Source: an uncultured bacterium
Lineage (GTDB): Bacteria > Bacteroidota > Bacteroidia > Chitinophagales > CAIOSU01
Direction of reading: 5' to 3'
DNA length: 13,979 bases
NCBI GenBank assembly: GCA_903861055.1
Contig: CAIOSU010000118.1
Coordinates: 1 to 13,979 of the forward strand
The stretch's first letter is position 1, and every line of letters begins with the position of its first letter. Shown piece after piece: positions 1-6,255 of the stretch. The position numbers and the translations under genes were made by a program. Below the pieces are notes generated by a model, which did not search any database, was not told the origin of the DNA, and saw only the letters and a list, made by a program, of their open reading frames with translations.

Positions 1-151
1 AGGGTTTTGCCTGCTTATCTGTTTTATGCTTTCGGCATCGCTCGCTGCAGTATTTTACTTCGTGCCATACCTTTTCCCACTTTTTGCGCCAAGCAAATGG
101 CCGGCCACAGGTGGCGCAGGTTTTGGTAGGCAGGTGGGGCTTTTGGTGCAT
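1..151 (-). CDS. DUF2256 family zinc-ribbon protein, 3' end cut by window edge
   Basis: Read on the minus strand from an ATG at 151, this frame stays open for 50 codons to the window edge. It encodes a short basic protein with four cysteines in a CxxC...CxxxC arrangement (C12, C15, C35, C39) around an aromatic and lysine-rich core with FAWRKKWEKVW. This is the pattern I recognise as DUF2256, a family of about 45-60 residues of unknown function. The cysteine spacing suggests a small zinc ribbon, by inference. In other genomes I recall such genes near photolyase/cryptochrome genes, but that neighbourhood would lie outside the window. The stop codon is not visible, so little is probably missing. 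There is no clear ribosome binding site. Confidence 0.85.
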   Translation of the reverse strand, partial: MHQKPHLPTKTCATCGRPFAWRKKWEKVWHEVKYCSERCRKHKTDKQAKP

Positions 152-254
152 AACCCTTAAACAAGGTTGCGTGCACTTTGTTTGTGCAATGCCTTTTTGG
201 TTGGCATGGCTACTGGCACCCCAAAACGGGATAGTTAAAAATTAAAAGGTTAAA

Positions 255-295
255 TACCAATTGCCCTAGCCGATTATCAGCTAGGGCAATTGGTA
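255..295 (-). terminator. Perfect 16-bp hairpin after the DinB gene
   Basis: The arms 255-270 and 280-295 are exact reverse complements over 16 bp with a 9-nt loop. On the minus strand the hairpin lies about 40 nt after the DinB stop codon and is followed by a T-rich stretch (254 down to about 235). This fits an intrinsic terminator for the DinB transcript. It also insulates the downstream DUF2256 gene, which would then need its own promoter between 152 and 254; I see no clear box there. Confidence 0.75.
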
Positions 296-336
296 CCTAA
301 GTAAAGCGGGTATTTTGGTATTTGGTGCCCTGATAG

Positions 337-843
337 TTAGGCAAATGCCCAATTATTCTCATCGGCACTAGGGCCATAGCTGCCCGGTATCGGTATATTC
401 AGCAAGCGCAGGTATAGCCCCAATTGCGCCCGGTGGTGTATTATCTGGTCGAAGGTATCGCGTATGCTTTCGTACTTGGTGCTTTCGTCATAGATGTCAG
501 CGCCGTTGCGCATGGTCCATATTTCGGTAAGTTGGTTTTCTTTGGCTTTTTGCAGACCTGCCCTGCCATCTATCAGTTTCTTTTCGAAAAAAGCTAACAA
601 ATCGGGTGTGTTGTGCAGCAGGGTAGGTTGGTAAGGCATGGTTGCAAAATTGAGCCCAGTGGTGGTTATCACCATGTCAACCCAGCCTGGTATCTCGGCA
701 ATGTGGGTAGCCAGTTCTCTCAAGGTCATGCTCTTTTCGTGTGGGCGAAACTCAAACTGCTCGGTGGGTATGCGCTCTAGCATTTTGCGGGTGGTTTGAG
801 CTTCTTTTTCTAGCTCTTTTTGTAGCAATGCAATAACGTTCAT
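337..843 (-). CDS. DinB-family four-helix metal-binding protein
   Basis: The product is 168 residues, the usual size for the DinB/YfiT superfamily. These proteins are four-helix bundles that bind a divalent metal through three histidines, and many are thiol-dependent enzymes or of unknown role. Visible signatures are a helix with LRELATHIAEIP carrying His47, and the C-terminal DQIIHHRAQLGLYLR helix with His136 and His137, followed by the typical ending IPGSYGPSADE. These give plausible metal ligands, although the exact third ligand cannot be fixed by eye. The start is ATG at 843; no TAnnTTTG box is evident before it. The gene stands alone and ends in the hairpin at 255-295. The substrate is unknown. 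Family assignment is confident; function is not. Confidence 0.9.
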   Translation of the reverse strand: MNVIALLQKELEKEAQTTRKMLERIPTEQFEFRPHEKSMTLRELATHIAEIPGWVDMVITTTGLNFATMPYQPTLLHNTPDLLAFFEKKLIDGRAGLQKAKENQLTEIWTMRNGADIYDESTKYESIRDTFDQIIHHRAQLGLYLRLLNIPIPGSYGPSADENNWAFA

Positions 844-1001
844 GGAGTTTTTTTTGGTTATACCCCAAAGTTGGGCTCACCCACTGACAACCCTATGGCA
901 GTCCGTTTTTCCAATCAAAAAAGATTTTTTGGCTATGCATCTTTTTTCACCGTTTAACTATCTTATTAGCAATAACGGCATATTTAAAATCCATAAAGCT
1001 T

Positions 1002-1544
1002 ATGTTTATCATCCTTGCGCTGGCCATTGGCATTATCTGCTGGACTTTGACCGAATACCTCCTGCACCGCTTTTTGGGCCATGAGCACCAAGGCAAAAAC
1101 TTTTTTAAGGCCGAGCACGCCGTGCACCATAGCAAGGCCAACTACTTTGCGCCGGCTTACAAAAAGGCTACCGCGGCTTTGGTGGTTTCGGCAGGCTTGC
1201 TTGCTTTGTTAAACCTGGCATTGCCTTTCATGGTTGCCTTGGCATTTATTGTAGGTTTTGTGGGTATGTATGGCATATACGAAGCCACCCACTTCCGTTA
1301 CCATGCGGCTAACCCAGTGCCTGCATTGTTGTTTTTGCGCAAGCATCATTTCTATCACCATTTTCATAACCCGCGCAAAAACCACGGCGTAACCACCCGT
1401 GTGTGGGACCGTGTATTTGGCACCTACCACCCCATACGCGAAACCACAGTGCGCATACCCCGCGCTATGAGCATGCGCTGGTTGGTAGAGGGCGATGAAT
1501 TAAAGGACCGCTACGTGGGTCACTTTAAGCTATCGGGTAGGTAG
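1002..1544 (+). CDS. Fatty acid hydroxylase / sterol desaturase family membrane protein
   Basis: This 180-residue protein has the histidine clusters of the fatty acid hydroxylase superfamily, membrane di-iron oxygenases that hydroxylate or desaturate lipids. They include HRFLGH (H22, H27), HAVHH (H39, H42, H43), HFRYH (H97, H101) and HHFYHHFH (H115-H122), followed by the usual GVTTRVWDRVFGTY. Hydrophobic segments lie at about 1-20, 56-75 and 77-95. It is shorter than sterol desaturases and closer in size to bacterial carotene hydroxylase-like members. The substrate could be a fatty acid, carotenoid or sphingolipid; the sequence does not say, and no carotenoid genes are nearby. Its last 20 bases overlap the 3' end of the convergent WYL gene. 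The ATG at 1002 is chosen because the first helix follows it directly. Confidence 0.88.
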   Translation: MFIILALAIGIICWTLTEYLLHRFLGHEHQGKNFFKAEHAVHHSKANYFAPAYKKATAALVVSAGLLALLNLALPFMVALAFIVGFVGMYGIYEATHFRYHAANPVPALLFLRKHHFYHHFHNPRKNHGVTTRVWDRVFGTYHPIRETTVRIPRAMSMRWLVEGDELKDRYVGHFKLSGR

Positions 1545-2247
1545 CAGTAGGCTGGTAATCTTCATGCTTCTTCAGCTCTTCAACATACTCGCTCAAGGGC
1601 ATGTGTTCCATTTTTTTGAAAGGCACATCCAAACAGCGCATGGCTTGTATGCGCGTTACCTTAAAATCGCGATATTCTTGGCGCAGGTGGCACCAAGCAA
1701 TTAAGTGCCACGAAAGCGCATAAAACACCAGCCCAATGGGCTCTACTTGGCGTTTACTGGCAATGCCGCCCTTATTTTGGTAGTCTAGTTCTAGTATATA
1801 GCTACTGGTAATAGCCGCTTGCAGCACCGAGAGATACTCTTGGTCGTATTTAAAACAATCGGGCACATGAAAACTGATGTGGTTATGCAGCGTTTCTAGC
1901 TGCTCTTTTTGCGCTGTGCGCAGCACTGCCTTTACCTTATTGAGCGCCGTAGAGTAGTGCTTTTGAATGCTCTTATCGGCAAAGGCGCTCACCACGCTTT
2001 CCATCAGCAGCAGGGCGTTGGCCTCTTCGCTGCTAAACGACACGGGTGGCAAAAAATACCCCTGCACCAAAAAATATCCCTTGGTAGGCTCAAACCCCAC
2101 CGGAATGCCCTGCTCGCCGAGCGCTTTAATATCCCGATACACCGTACGCACACTAATACCGAAATGCTCCGCGATACCCTCGGCGGTATAGTGCTTTTTA
2201 CCCTGCAACAAGGTAAGGATGGATAATAGACGGGTGAGGCGGTGCAT
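1525..2247 (-). CDS. YafY-type transcriptional regulator (HTH_11 + WYL domain)
   Basis: The 240-residue product has an N-terminal winged helix (about 1-60, with the recognition helix ISVRTVYRDIKALGEQG at about 31-47) and a C-terminal WYL domain (about 135-210). The WYL motif itself is altered to W-H-L (residues 180-182, SWHLIAWC), while the downstream YRDFKVTRI segment is conserved. WYL domains are ligand- or nucleic acid-sensing modules; YafY-type members are usually single-gene transcription regulators. Its target is unknown, and the adjacent DinB, hydroxylase and peptidase genes are only candidates. A TACATTTG box at 2252-2259 sits 4 nt before the ATG, so transcription may start at or beside the start codon. 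The 3' end overlaps the convergent hydroxylase gene by 20 bp. Confidence 0.9.
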   Translation of the reverse strand: MHRLTRLLSILTLLQGKKHYTAEGIAEHFGISVRTVYRDIKALGEQGIPVGFEPTKGYFLVQGYFLPPVSFSSEEANALLLMESVVSAFADKSIQKHYSTALNKVKAVLRTAQKEQLETLHNHISFHVPDCFKYDQEYLSVLQAAITSSYILELDYQNKGGIASKRQVEPIGLVFYALSWHLIAWCHLRQEYRDFKVTRIQAMRCLDVPFKKMEHMPLSEYVEELKKHEDYQPTATYPIA

Positions 2248-2251
2248 GGTT

Positions 2252-2259
2252 CAAATGTA
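2252..2259 (-). promoter_or_regulatory. Bacteroidota -7 box (TACATTTG) for the WYL regulator
   Basis: On the minus strand TACATTTG matches TAnnTTTG exactly, with a TTG about 21 nt upstream as a possible -33 element. Only 4 nt separate the box from the ATG at 2247, which predicts a leaderless or almost leaderless mRNA. The box lies at the edge of the 7-bp-period repeat at 2256-2336, so the repeat may contribute to the promoter. Confidence 0.5.
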
Positions 2260-2336
2260 CAAAGTACAAGGTAAGGTGTACAATTTTTTATTGCTAAGGT
2301 TTTACATTACTTACCTTGTACTTCGTACATCGTACA
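2256..2336. repeat. Inverted pair of 7-bp-period degenerate repeats (NGTACRA type)
   Basis: The plus strand at 2256-2283 reads as four consecutive 7-mers: TGTACAA, AGTACAA, GGTAAGG, TGTACAA. The minus strand from 2336 down to 2302 reads TGTACGA, TGTACGA, AGTACAA, GGTAAGT, AATGTAA, again in exact 7-bp register. The two tracts pair over 21 bp (2255-2275 with 2310-2330) with one mismatch and a 34-nt spacer. The minus-strand array begins at the nucleotide after the peptidase stop codon and fills the gap up to the WYL gene promoter. It could act as a terminator/attenuator between the two genes; no T-tract follows. Confidence 0.8.
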
Positions 2337-4241
2337 TCACGAAAGGTGTTTCCGCAAAAACCCACACATGGCTTTATAGAACTCAAACTTGTTCTCTTGG
2401 TTGCGGAAACCGTGGCCCTCGTTGGCTTTTACTAGGTAGGGTACCTGCACACCATGGGCACGTAGGGCTTTTACTATCTGGTCGCTTTCGTCAATGTTCA
2501 CGCGGGGGTCTTTAGCGCCCTGCACAATAAATAGTGGGGCCTTTATCTTATCTACGTGAAACACCGGCGAGCTGGCGTGCATCATGGCTTTGTCGCGTTC
2601 GGGGTGGCCCACCATTTCGTACATCATATCCAGGTAGGGTTTCCAGTACGGCGGTATGGTCTCTAAAAAGCTGAACAGGTTGCTCACGCCCACATAATCA
2701 ATGGCGCAGCGGTATAGGTCGGGCGTGTAAGTAACGCCCGCCAAGGTAGCATAGCCGCCGTAGCTGCCGCCATAAATGGCGATGCGTGCGGGGTCGGCAA
2801 TGCCTTGGCCAATGAGCCAGTTTACACCATCAGTTATATCGTTTTGCATGGTTTGGCCCCACTGCTTAAACGAGCTCTGCCAAAACGCGCGGCCATAGCC
2901 CGTGCTGCCCCTAAAATTCATTTGGAACACCGCATAGCCGCGGTTGGCCAGCAACTGCACTTCGGGGTTGAAGCCCCAGCCATCGCGGTGCCAAGGGCCT
3001 CCGTGAGGGTTTACCACCACGGGCAGGTTTTTGCCCACCGAGCCCTGCGGAATGGTAAGGTAGCCGTGTATGGTCAGCCCGTCGCGGCTAGTGTAGGTTA
3101 CGGGCTTCATTTCGGCCATTTCGGCTTCGTTCAGCTTAGGGCTCACTTCGGCCAGCTTATCCAGCTTGCCCGTTACGGCGTTATAGAAATAATAGCTACC
3201 CAAGCTGCGGTCGCTGTAAGTGCGCACCACAAACAGCTCCTCGGCGCGGTCGTGCGAAGTAAGCACCACCTCGTAGCCCGGCAATAGATCAAACAAATGC
3301 TTGTAAATGCGCTCGGCTTCGGCATCCATAAACACTATCTGGCGTTTCCAGCTAGTGTAGGTTACGCCCGTAAGCACCTTGCGCTTGTGGCTAAAGTGCA
3401 GGTTGCTCACATCATATTCGTCATTACTGAAGATTACTTCTTCCTCTTGCTTGGTAGCTGGGTTGTAGCGCACAATGGCGCTGGTGTTGCGGCCCAGGTT
3501 GCTGCTCAGGTACAGTTGCTTATCATCGAAGGTGAAAAACAATGGAGATAATCCATCTTTAAAATCAACGGTTTGCAATACCTCAAAAGCATCGTTCTCG
3601 GTTTCGCGGTACAGTAGGCTTTGGTTTACGCCGTCTTTCATGCGGGTAGCCACGCGTATGCGCCCTTTGTGGTCGGTAAGCCAGCCGCTTATGGGGTTGG
3701 CCATATCGGTGTTCTCGGCTAACTGTACTAGTTCGCCGCTATCTAAATACAGGCGGTAAGGCTCAAACAAGGCTTCGTTGTTTTTATTGAGGCCTACAAT
3801 TATCTGTCCATCAATGTCTTTTAGGTCGTCAATTATCTCGGCCTTTACTCCATCAAACGGGGTCAAGTCGCGCTCGCCGCTGCCATCACGTTTTATGGTA
3901 TACACGTGGTAGTTTTCGTCGCCACCATTGTCTTGCACATAAATCAGTCGTTCGGCATCGGCCCAAAAGTATCCCGGTATATCGCGGTCGGTTCGGCTGG
4001 TAAGGCGTTGGTCTTCGCCTGTTTCAATAAACCGTACAAACAAGTTCATGCGCTCTTGGTAGGGCGCTAGCCACGATAGGTATTTGCCGTCGGGCGAAAT
4101 TTTGTAATCGTTGCGTGCCGGGTTCTGAAAGAAGTCTTCCACGGGTTTGCCGCCAAGGTCAAGGTCTACAAGCGCTTGTATTTCGGCATCGTCGGCAAGC
4201 GGGAACTGTGATTTAATGCTGGCTGATGGATTATGGCTCAT
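2337..4241 (-). CDS. S9 family peptidase (prolyl oligopeptidase / acylaminoacyl-peptidase type)
   Basis: This 634-residue serine peptidase has the two-part architecture of family S9: an N-terminal beta-propeller (about 40-390) and a C-terminal alpha/beta hydrolase. The catalytic triad is visible as Ser493 in GGSYGGYAT, Asp578 in GAKDPRVN and His610 in NEGHGF. The oxyanion-side HGGPW motif is at 413-417 and the FRGSTGYG segment follows at about 443-450. Such enzymes cleave short peptides, often after proline or from blocked N-termini. No signal peptide is present (MSHNPSAS...), so a cytoplasmic location is inferred, unlike many exported S9 enzymes of this phylum. It starts 199 bp from the divergent cyclase gene. 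The 3' end runs straight into the 7-bp repeat array. Exact specificity cannot be told from sequence. Confidence 0.95.
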   Translation of the reverse strand: MSHNPSASIKSQFPLADDAEIQALVDLDLGGKPVEDFFQNPARNDYKISPDGKYLSWLAPYQERMNLFVRFIETGEDQRLTSRTDRDIPGYFWADAERLIYVQDNGGDENYHVYTIKRDGSGERDLTPFDGVKAEIIDDLKDIDGQIIVGLNKNNEALFEPYRLYLDSGELVQLAENTDMANPISGWLTDHKGRIRVATRMKDGVNQSLLYRETENDAFEVLQTVDFKDGLSPLFFTFDDKQLYLSSNLGRNTSAIVRYNPATKQEEEVIFSNDEYDVSNLHFSHKRKVLTGVTYTSWKRQIVFMDAEAERIYKHLFDLLPGYEVVLTSHDRAEELFVVRTYSDRSLGSYYFYNAVTGKLDKLAEVSPKLNEAEMAEMKPVTYTSRDGLTIHGYLTIPQGSVGKNLPVVVNPHGGPWHRDGWGFNPEVQLLANRGYAVFQMNFRGSTGYGRAFWQSSFKQWGQTMQNDITDGVNWLIGQGIADPARIAIYGGSYGGYATLAGVTYTPDLYRCAIDYVGVSNLFSFLETIPPYWKPYLDMMYEMVGHPERDKAMMHASSPVFHVDKIKAPLFIVQGAKDPRVNIDESDQIVKALRAHGVQVPYLVKANEGHGFRNQENKFEFYKAMCGFLRKHLS

Positions 4242-4440
4242 GAGTGCTGTTTAATACGAGTTGAATGGGTAACAAAATAACGAAATGGCCCACAAGGTTC
4301 GGAATATCGAAATCCGCCCCTTAAGATTACCTTGCGATAGTACGAAGCTAAAGATAACCATACACAATGGCATAAAACTTTCGCCTAAAACGCAATTTCG
4401 AGAGATATAAGGATTATATTTATGCCAAACACATTTGGTA

Positions 4441-5190
4441 ATGCTGGCATTTATCGAAACCCCTACCGGACAGATGCGCATAAACCTTAGCGAACCGCTG
4501 GATATTTCTATGCCGCTTCGCCCGGGGGTTAAAGGTGTGAACGCCTATTTTGCACCACCTTTTACGGCCGAACCAGTTGTAATGGGCAGTTTTGTGGGTT
4601 CAACGGCCAAGGGCGGTGTGGTAAATTTTATGAACGTGCACCTCAATCCGCATGGTAATGGCACCCATACGGAGTGTGTAGGCCACATCAGTACCGAACC
4701 TTACACCATTAACCAATGCCTCAAAACGTTTTTCTTTTCGGCGGAGTTGATTAGCATCTATCCGGTGAAAATGGATAATGGCGATTGTGTGATATTTAAA
4801 GAGCAAATAGAGAAGAAACTCAATAGCAAGCGCCCCGAAGCTTTGGTGCTGCGCACGCTGCCCAACGATGGATTGAAAAGGGTTTCCCAGTATTCGGGCA
4901 AAAATCCGCCCTACTTGCACCATGAGGCATTGGAGTTTATGGCTCGCGTTGGTGTAAAGCACTTTTTGGTTGATTTGCCATCGGTGGATAGGGAAGAGGA
5001 TGGCGGAAAGCTATTGGCACATAAGGCCTTTTGGCGTTACCCGAGTGCCAACGTGCGCGCCGATGCCACCATTACCGAACTGATATATGTTGATGGTGCA
5101 ATTTTGGATGGTTCTTATCTACTCAATTTGCAAATTGCCTCTTTTGAGCTGGATGCCAGCCCTAGTAAGCCAGTGCTTTACAAGGTGTAG
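4441..5190 (+). CDS. Cyclase-family (kynurenine formamidase-like) metal hydrolase
   Basis: From the ATG at 4441 the product is 249 residues and matches the cyclase/kynurenine formamidase fold. The hallmark metal-binding motif is HGNGTHTECVGH (H71, H76, E78, H82). The family consensus HxGTHxDxPxH has Asp where this protein has Glu78 and Pro where it has Val80. A further conserved-looking segment is HHEALEFMARVGVKHFLVDLPSVDR. Members hydrolyse formyl-kynurenine, cyclic amides or related amides; no kyn genes are nearby, so the substrate is open. An in-frame TTG at 4435 would add two residues but is less likely. A TATATTTA sequence at 4415-4422 is one base from the -7 consensus. The lipid kinase follows after about 50 bp with its own promoter box. 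Confidence 0.85.
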   Translation: MLAFIETPTGQMRINLSEPLDISMPLRPGVKGVNAYFAPPFTAEPVVMGSFVGSTAKGGVVNFMNVHLNPHGNGTHTECVGHISTEPYTINQCLKTFFFSAELISIYPVKMDNGDCVIFKEQIEKKLNSKRPEALVLRTLPNDGLKRVSQYSGKNPPYLHHEALEFMARVGVKHFLVDLPSVDREEDGGKLLAHKAFWRYPSANVRADATITELIYVDGAILDGSYLLNLQIASFELDASPSKPVLYKV

Positions 5191-5208
5191 CCTTGTATCA
5201 AATTATAG

Positions 5209-5216
5209 TATCTTTG
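5209..5216 (+). promoter_or_regulatory. Bacteroidota -7 box (TATCTTTG) for the lipid kinase
   Basis: TATCTTTG matches TAnnTTTG exactly and ends 25 nt before the ATG at 5242. A TTG at 5193-5195 is closer than usual for a -33 element (13 nt). It suggests that the kinase is transcribed separately from the cyclase gene upstream. Confidence 0.6.
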
Positions 5217-5241
5217 GCGTTCACTTATGCAGTAATTGTCC

Positions 5242-6162
5242 ATGGAGCAAACTTGGTACGCTATTGTAAATCCCGCTGCCGGTGGTAGCAGGGGCAATAA
5301 ACGTTGGAAGCTAATTGAGGCCGACTTAAAGGCTATGAACATAGTTTATGAGCCACACTTTACCGATGCCAGTTTGCATGCCAGCCACATTGCTACCACA
5401 GCCATTGAAAAAGGATACCGTAGGTTGTTGATAGTAGGTGGCGATGGCACCTTGAACGAGGTAGTAAACGGCCTGTTTGCCCAAAAGAATGTACCCACTA
5501 CCGATGTAACCATTGCCCTAGTAAGTATAGGCACAGGCAACGATTGGATAAAAACTATGGGCATACCTAAAGAGCCTAAGGAAGCGATAAAGCTATTGAA
5601 AAACCCTGCCAACACGCGCATTATTGATGCGGGTTTGGCCTATTACCACATGCATGGGCATAAGCATAGCCGCCATTTTATAAATGTGGCCGGTATGGCC
5701 TTTGATGCCGAAGTAACCCGCGATGCGAACAGTAATAAAACCGCTATTGGCCCCTTACAATATTGGATGAGCTTGGTGAAGGTAATTTTTACCTACAATG
5801 CCGTGCCAATAAAGGTTGAGGTTGATGGCAAGTCGTATGAAGACAAAACGTTTTGCCTGAACGTAGGCAATTGTATGTATGCTGGCGGCGGTATGATGAT
5901 AGTGCCAGGTGCCAAGCCCGACGATGGCTTGTTTACCGTTACACACATTAAAAACGTGAGCCGCTGGACCGTAATACGCAACGTAGCTGCCCTTGGCGAT
6001 GGCACTTTCATTAAGCTTGATAATGTGGAGCAGTATACAGGCAAAAACGTAAAAGTAAGCTCACCAGTACCCGTTTGGCTTGAAGTGGAGGGTGAAGTGT
6101 TGGGCGAAGCACCGTTTGAGTTTCAGGTAATACCTGCCTCAGTTAAAGTATTGGTGCCATAA
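5242..6162 (+). CDS. Diacylglycerol/sphingosine kinase-family lipid kinase (YegS/DagK type)
   Basis: The 306-residue protein is a member of the diacylglycerol kinase catalytic-domain family, which phosphorylates lipid hydroxyls with ATP at the membrane. Motifs in order are VNPAAGG (9-15), the nucleotide-binding GGDGTLNEVVNGL (66-78), SIGTGNDW (95-102) and NVAGMAFDAEV after about residue 140. Length is usual for bacterial YegS/BmrU/DgkB proteins. The lipid substrate (diacylglycerol, sphingoid base or another) cannot be told. Many Bacteroidota make sphingolipids, so a sphingosine-type substrate is possible. The ATG at 5242 is preferred over an in-frame TTG at 5236 because the family typically begins just before the first beta strand (WYAIVNP). 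The gene ends 57 bp before a hairpin repeat (6220-6246) in a convergent gap. Confidence 0.92.
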   Translation: MEQTWYAIVNPAAGGSRGNKRWKLIEADLKAMNIVYEPHFTDASLHASHIATTAIEKGYRRLLIVGGDGTLNEVVNGLFAQKNVPTTDVTIALVSIGTGNDWIKTMGIPKEPKEAIKLLKNPANTRIIDAGLAYYHMHGHKHSRHFINVAGMAFDAEVTRDANSNKTAIGPLQYWMSLVKVIFTYNAVPIKVEVDGKSYEDKTFCLNVGNCMYAGGGMMIVPGAKPDDGLFTVTHIKNVSRWTVIRNVAALGDGTFIKLDNVEQYTGKNVKVSSPVPVWLEVEGEVLGEAPFEFQVIPASVKVLVP

Positions 6163-6219
6163 ATGAAGTTACTGTTTGCGAGTTACTGTTATTTTGGTAA
6201 TTGCACTAATAAATATATG

Positions 6220-6248
6220 CCATGGTCCATCTACTATAGACCATGGAC
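6220..6248. repeat. Palindromic 7-bp-period repeat (TGGTCYA type), terminator-like
   Basis: Arms 6220-6227 (CCATGGTC) and 6239-6246 (GACCATGG) are perfect complements, continued inward by two more pairs after one mismatch, with a 5-nt loop. Read in 7-mers from 6223 the tract is TGGTCCA, TCTACTA, TAGACCA, TGGACTT. It lies between the convergent lipid kinase and YwqK/MORN genes, 8 nt from the stop codon of the latter. Without a long T-run on either side, termination is only a possible role. It shares its vocabulary with the tract at 11039-11073. Confidence 0.75.
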
Positions 6249-6255
6249 TTATAAA

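Noticed and set aside
842..1084. 80-codon plus-strand frame overlapping the hydroxylase start
   Set aside because: It runs out of frame into the hydroxylase coding region and has no recognisable feature.
2256..2336. CRISPR-like array
   Set aside because: Units are 7 bp with no unique spacers and no cas genes are present.
2805..3287. 160-codon plus-strand open frame inside the peptidase gene
   Set aside because: It is antisense to the catalytic domain coding region, its composition is Ala/Val/His-rich shadow sequence, and it matches no family.
6167..6190. Direct repeat AGTTACTGTT, two copies 14 bp apart
   Set aside because: Only two short copies with no inverted partner; not enough to add to the repeat class.
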